A stretch of 6,711 nucleotides of DNA from Bacteroidia bacterium (lineage in GTDB: Bacteria; Bacteroidota; Bacteroidia; Bacteroidales; UBA12481): the NCBI GenBank assembly GCA_026391235.1, contig JAPLDV010000420.1, forward strand, positions 1 to 6,711, written 5' to 3'. Positions within the stretch are counted from its first letter, which is position 1; the number at the start of each line of letters is the position of its first letter. Below, in pieces: positions 5,895-6,711 of this stretch. Below the pieces are notes generated by a model, which worked only from the letters and a program-made list of their open reading frames with translations, did no database searches and was not told where the DNA came from. The translations under genes and the position numbers were made by a program.

Positions 5895-6689
5895 CTAGTT
5901 ACGGCTGTTAATCCTGGATAATAGCCGCAAAATTTCCAGATAGAGCCATACCAGGGTAACCATCAGCGCAAAAGCAGAGTACCATTCCATAAATTTGGGC
6001 AGGCCGCTTTGTGATCCTTTATCGATTAGATCAAAATCGAGTACAAGATTAAGTGCGGCAACACCGCAAATAACCACACCAACAATAATTCCCAGGGTTC
6101 CGCCGCTGTGCATGAGCGGAAAATTAATACCGAATAATCCCAGAATAAATCCAGCAAAATACATCAGGGCGATGCCTCCGGTGGCGGCAAAAACACCCAT
6201 CCGGAATTTTTCAGTAACCTTGATGATGCCCGTCCGGTATAGGAAAAGCATGGCAAGCAGGGTAAGGAAGGTGAGGCTCGCAGCCTGTATAACGATACCA
6301 GGCATTTTGAATTCAAAGAAGGAAGAGACCGCTCCCAGAAACAAACCTTGCAGTACTGCATAAACCGGTGCGGCCCAGGGCGACCAGACCGGACGGAACA
6401 TGATTGCCAGAGAAAGGATAAATCCGCCGATCCCGCCTGCCAGCATGAATGTTACCAGAGCCGGGGGAATAGCCTCCGGATTCGGGTTCTGAAAAAAGAT
6501 CCTCCAGGTATAGGAGGCACCGAGTATGACCAGCAATAACATCAGGAACGACTTATTGACCGTGCCTTTTAACGTCATTACGGTATCACCGGTGACATCA
6601 GTGTAAGTTTTTTCGAAAATCTTCTTGCTAAACGCCGGATTGGATGTTCGTGCTATCATTTGGCTAAAAATTTGAGCCAAATTTAGCAT
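5895..6689 (-). CDS. Bax inhibitor-1/YccA family membrane protein
   Basis: A 264-residue integral membrane protein with about seven hydrophobic segments (near 47-65, 76-98, 103-122, 131-151, 163-187, 196-217 and 233-258). Family marks are SNPAFSKKIF (16-25), APVYAVLQGLFLGAVSS (107-123), the acidic stretch LDFDLIDKG (217-225) and WYSAFALMVTLVWLYLEILRLLS (236-258). Bacterial members of this family include the Ca2+-leak protein YetJ and the protease-associated YccA. Conserved aspartates control the former, and Asp218, Asp220 and Asp223 are candidates for that role here. The exact physiological role is not known from sequence. The coordinates use the longest ATG (6689). An internal ATG at 6659 would give MIARTSNPAF..., which fits the usual family N-terminus better and would place an inverted repeat (6658-6682) in the leader. 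I regard the two starts as about equally likely. No Shine-Dalgarno precedes either one. Confidence 0.9.
   Translation of the reverse strand: MLNLAQIFSQMIARTSNPAFSKKIFEKTYTDVTGDTVMTLKGTVNKSFLMLLLVILGASYTWRIFFQNPNPEAIPPALVTFMLAGGIGGFILSLAIMFRPVWSPWAAPVYAVLQGLFLGAVSSFFEFKMPGIVIQAASLTFLTLLAMLFLYRTGIIKVTEKFRMGVFAATGGIALMYFAGFILGLFGINFPLMHSGGTLGIIVGVVICGVAALNLVLDFDLIDKGSQSGLPKFMEWYSAFALMVTLVWLYLEILRLLSRINSRN
6658..6685 (-). promoter_or_regulatory. Possible operator/promoter: 8-bp inverted repeat overlapping a TAAATTTG box
   Basis: ATTTGGCT (6658-6665) and AGCCAAAT (6675-6682) form a perfect 8-bp inverted repeat with a 9-nt AT-rich centre. On the minus strand TAAATTTG (6685-6678) matches the Bacteroidota -7 consensus TAnnTTTG and overlaps one arm. 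No TTTG is found 19-21 nt upstream in the few bases remaining before the window edge, so the promoter call is weak. If the BI-1-like protein starts at 6659 the repeat lies directly before the start codon; if it starts at 6689 the repeat is inside codons 3-11. Confidence 0.35.
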
Positions 6690-6711
6690 TATCGGTTTAC
6701 ATTTTCGGGAA

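Noticed and set aside
5995..6363. Plus-strand open frame of 122 codons opposite the BI-1-like gene
   Set aside because: The minus-strand reading has clear family motifs and membrane segments; this frame is rich in Pro, Arg and Ile without a family match and is a shadow.

Overview
The window looks like chromosomal DNA from a member of the Bacteroidota, probably Bacteroidales-like. The reasons are a near-perfect Bacteroidota-type promoter (TTTG, 19 bp, TATCTTTG) in front of rpmE2, a zinc-free type B L31, a Lon with the acidic N-terminal extension common in that phylum, and almost no Shine-Dalgarno sequences. All genes lie on the minus strand, so the transcription order runs from high to low coordinates. 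No tRNA, rRNA, CRISPR array, insertion sequence or prophage is visible, and no stretch longer than about 60 bases lacks a gene.

In transcription order: (1) 6689-5895, a Bax inhibitor-1/YccA-family membrane protein with an 8-bp inverted repeat at its 5' end; (2) 5883-4657, a tandem GNAT-like protein of unknown substrate, 11 nt downstream and probably co-transcribed; (3) a promoter at 4661-4631, ribosomal protein L31 type B (rpmE2, 4608-4342) and a strong intrinsic terminator (4323-4298); (4) lon (4287-1843), an ATP-dependent protease of about 814 codons interrupted by an in-frame TAA at 2103-2101; (5) 1841-453, a polysaccharide/O-antigen flippase-like membrane protein starting with TTG directly after the lon stop and carrying a palindromic repeat inside its reading frame; (6) from 425 off the left edge, the N-terminal part of an AI-2E family (PF01594) membrane protein. 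Genes 4 to 6 are tightly packed and may form one unit downstream of the terminator.

The content is mostly housekeeping and envelope functions. I do not see a convincing new multi-gene system. Two features deserve attention. The first is the nonsense codon in lon. It falls between the catalytic Ser and the catalytic Lys of the protease dyad, with no frame change and with an otherwise intact ATPase and C-terminus, so it separates the two catalytic residues into two reading frames. The second is a 38-bp palindromic element (GTAGAGACGC type) inside the flippase gene. It is flanked by an exact 5-bp direct repeat and is translated as a VETHVETHICVST insert without breaking the frame.
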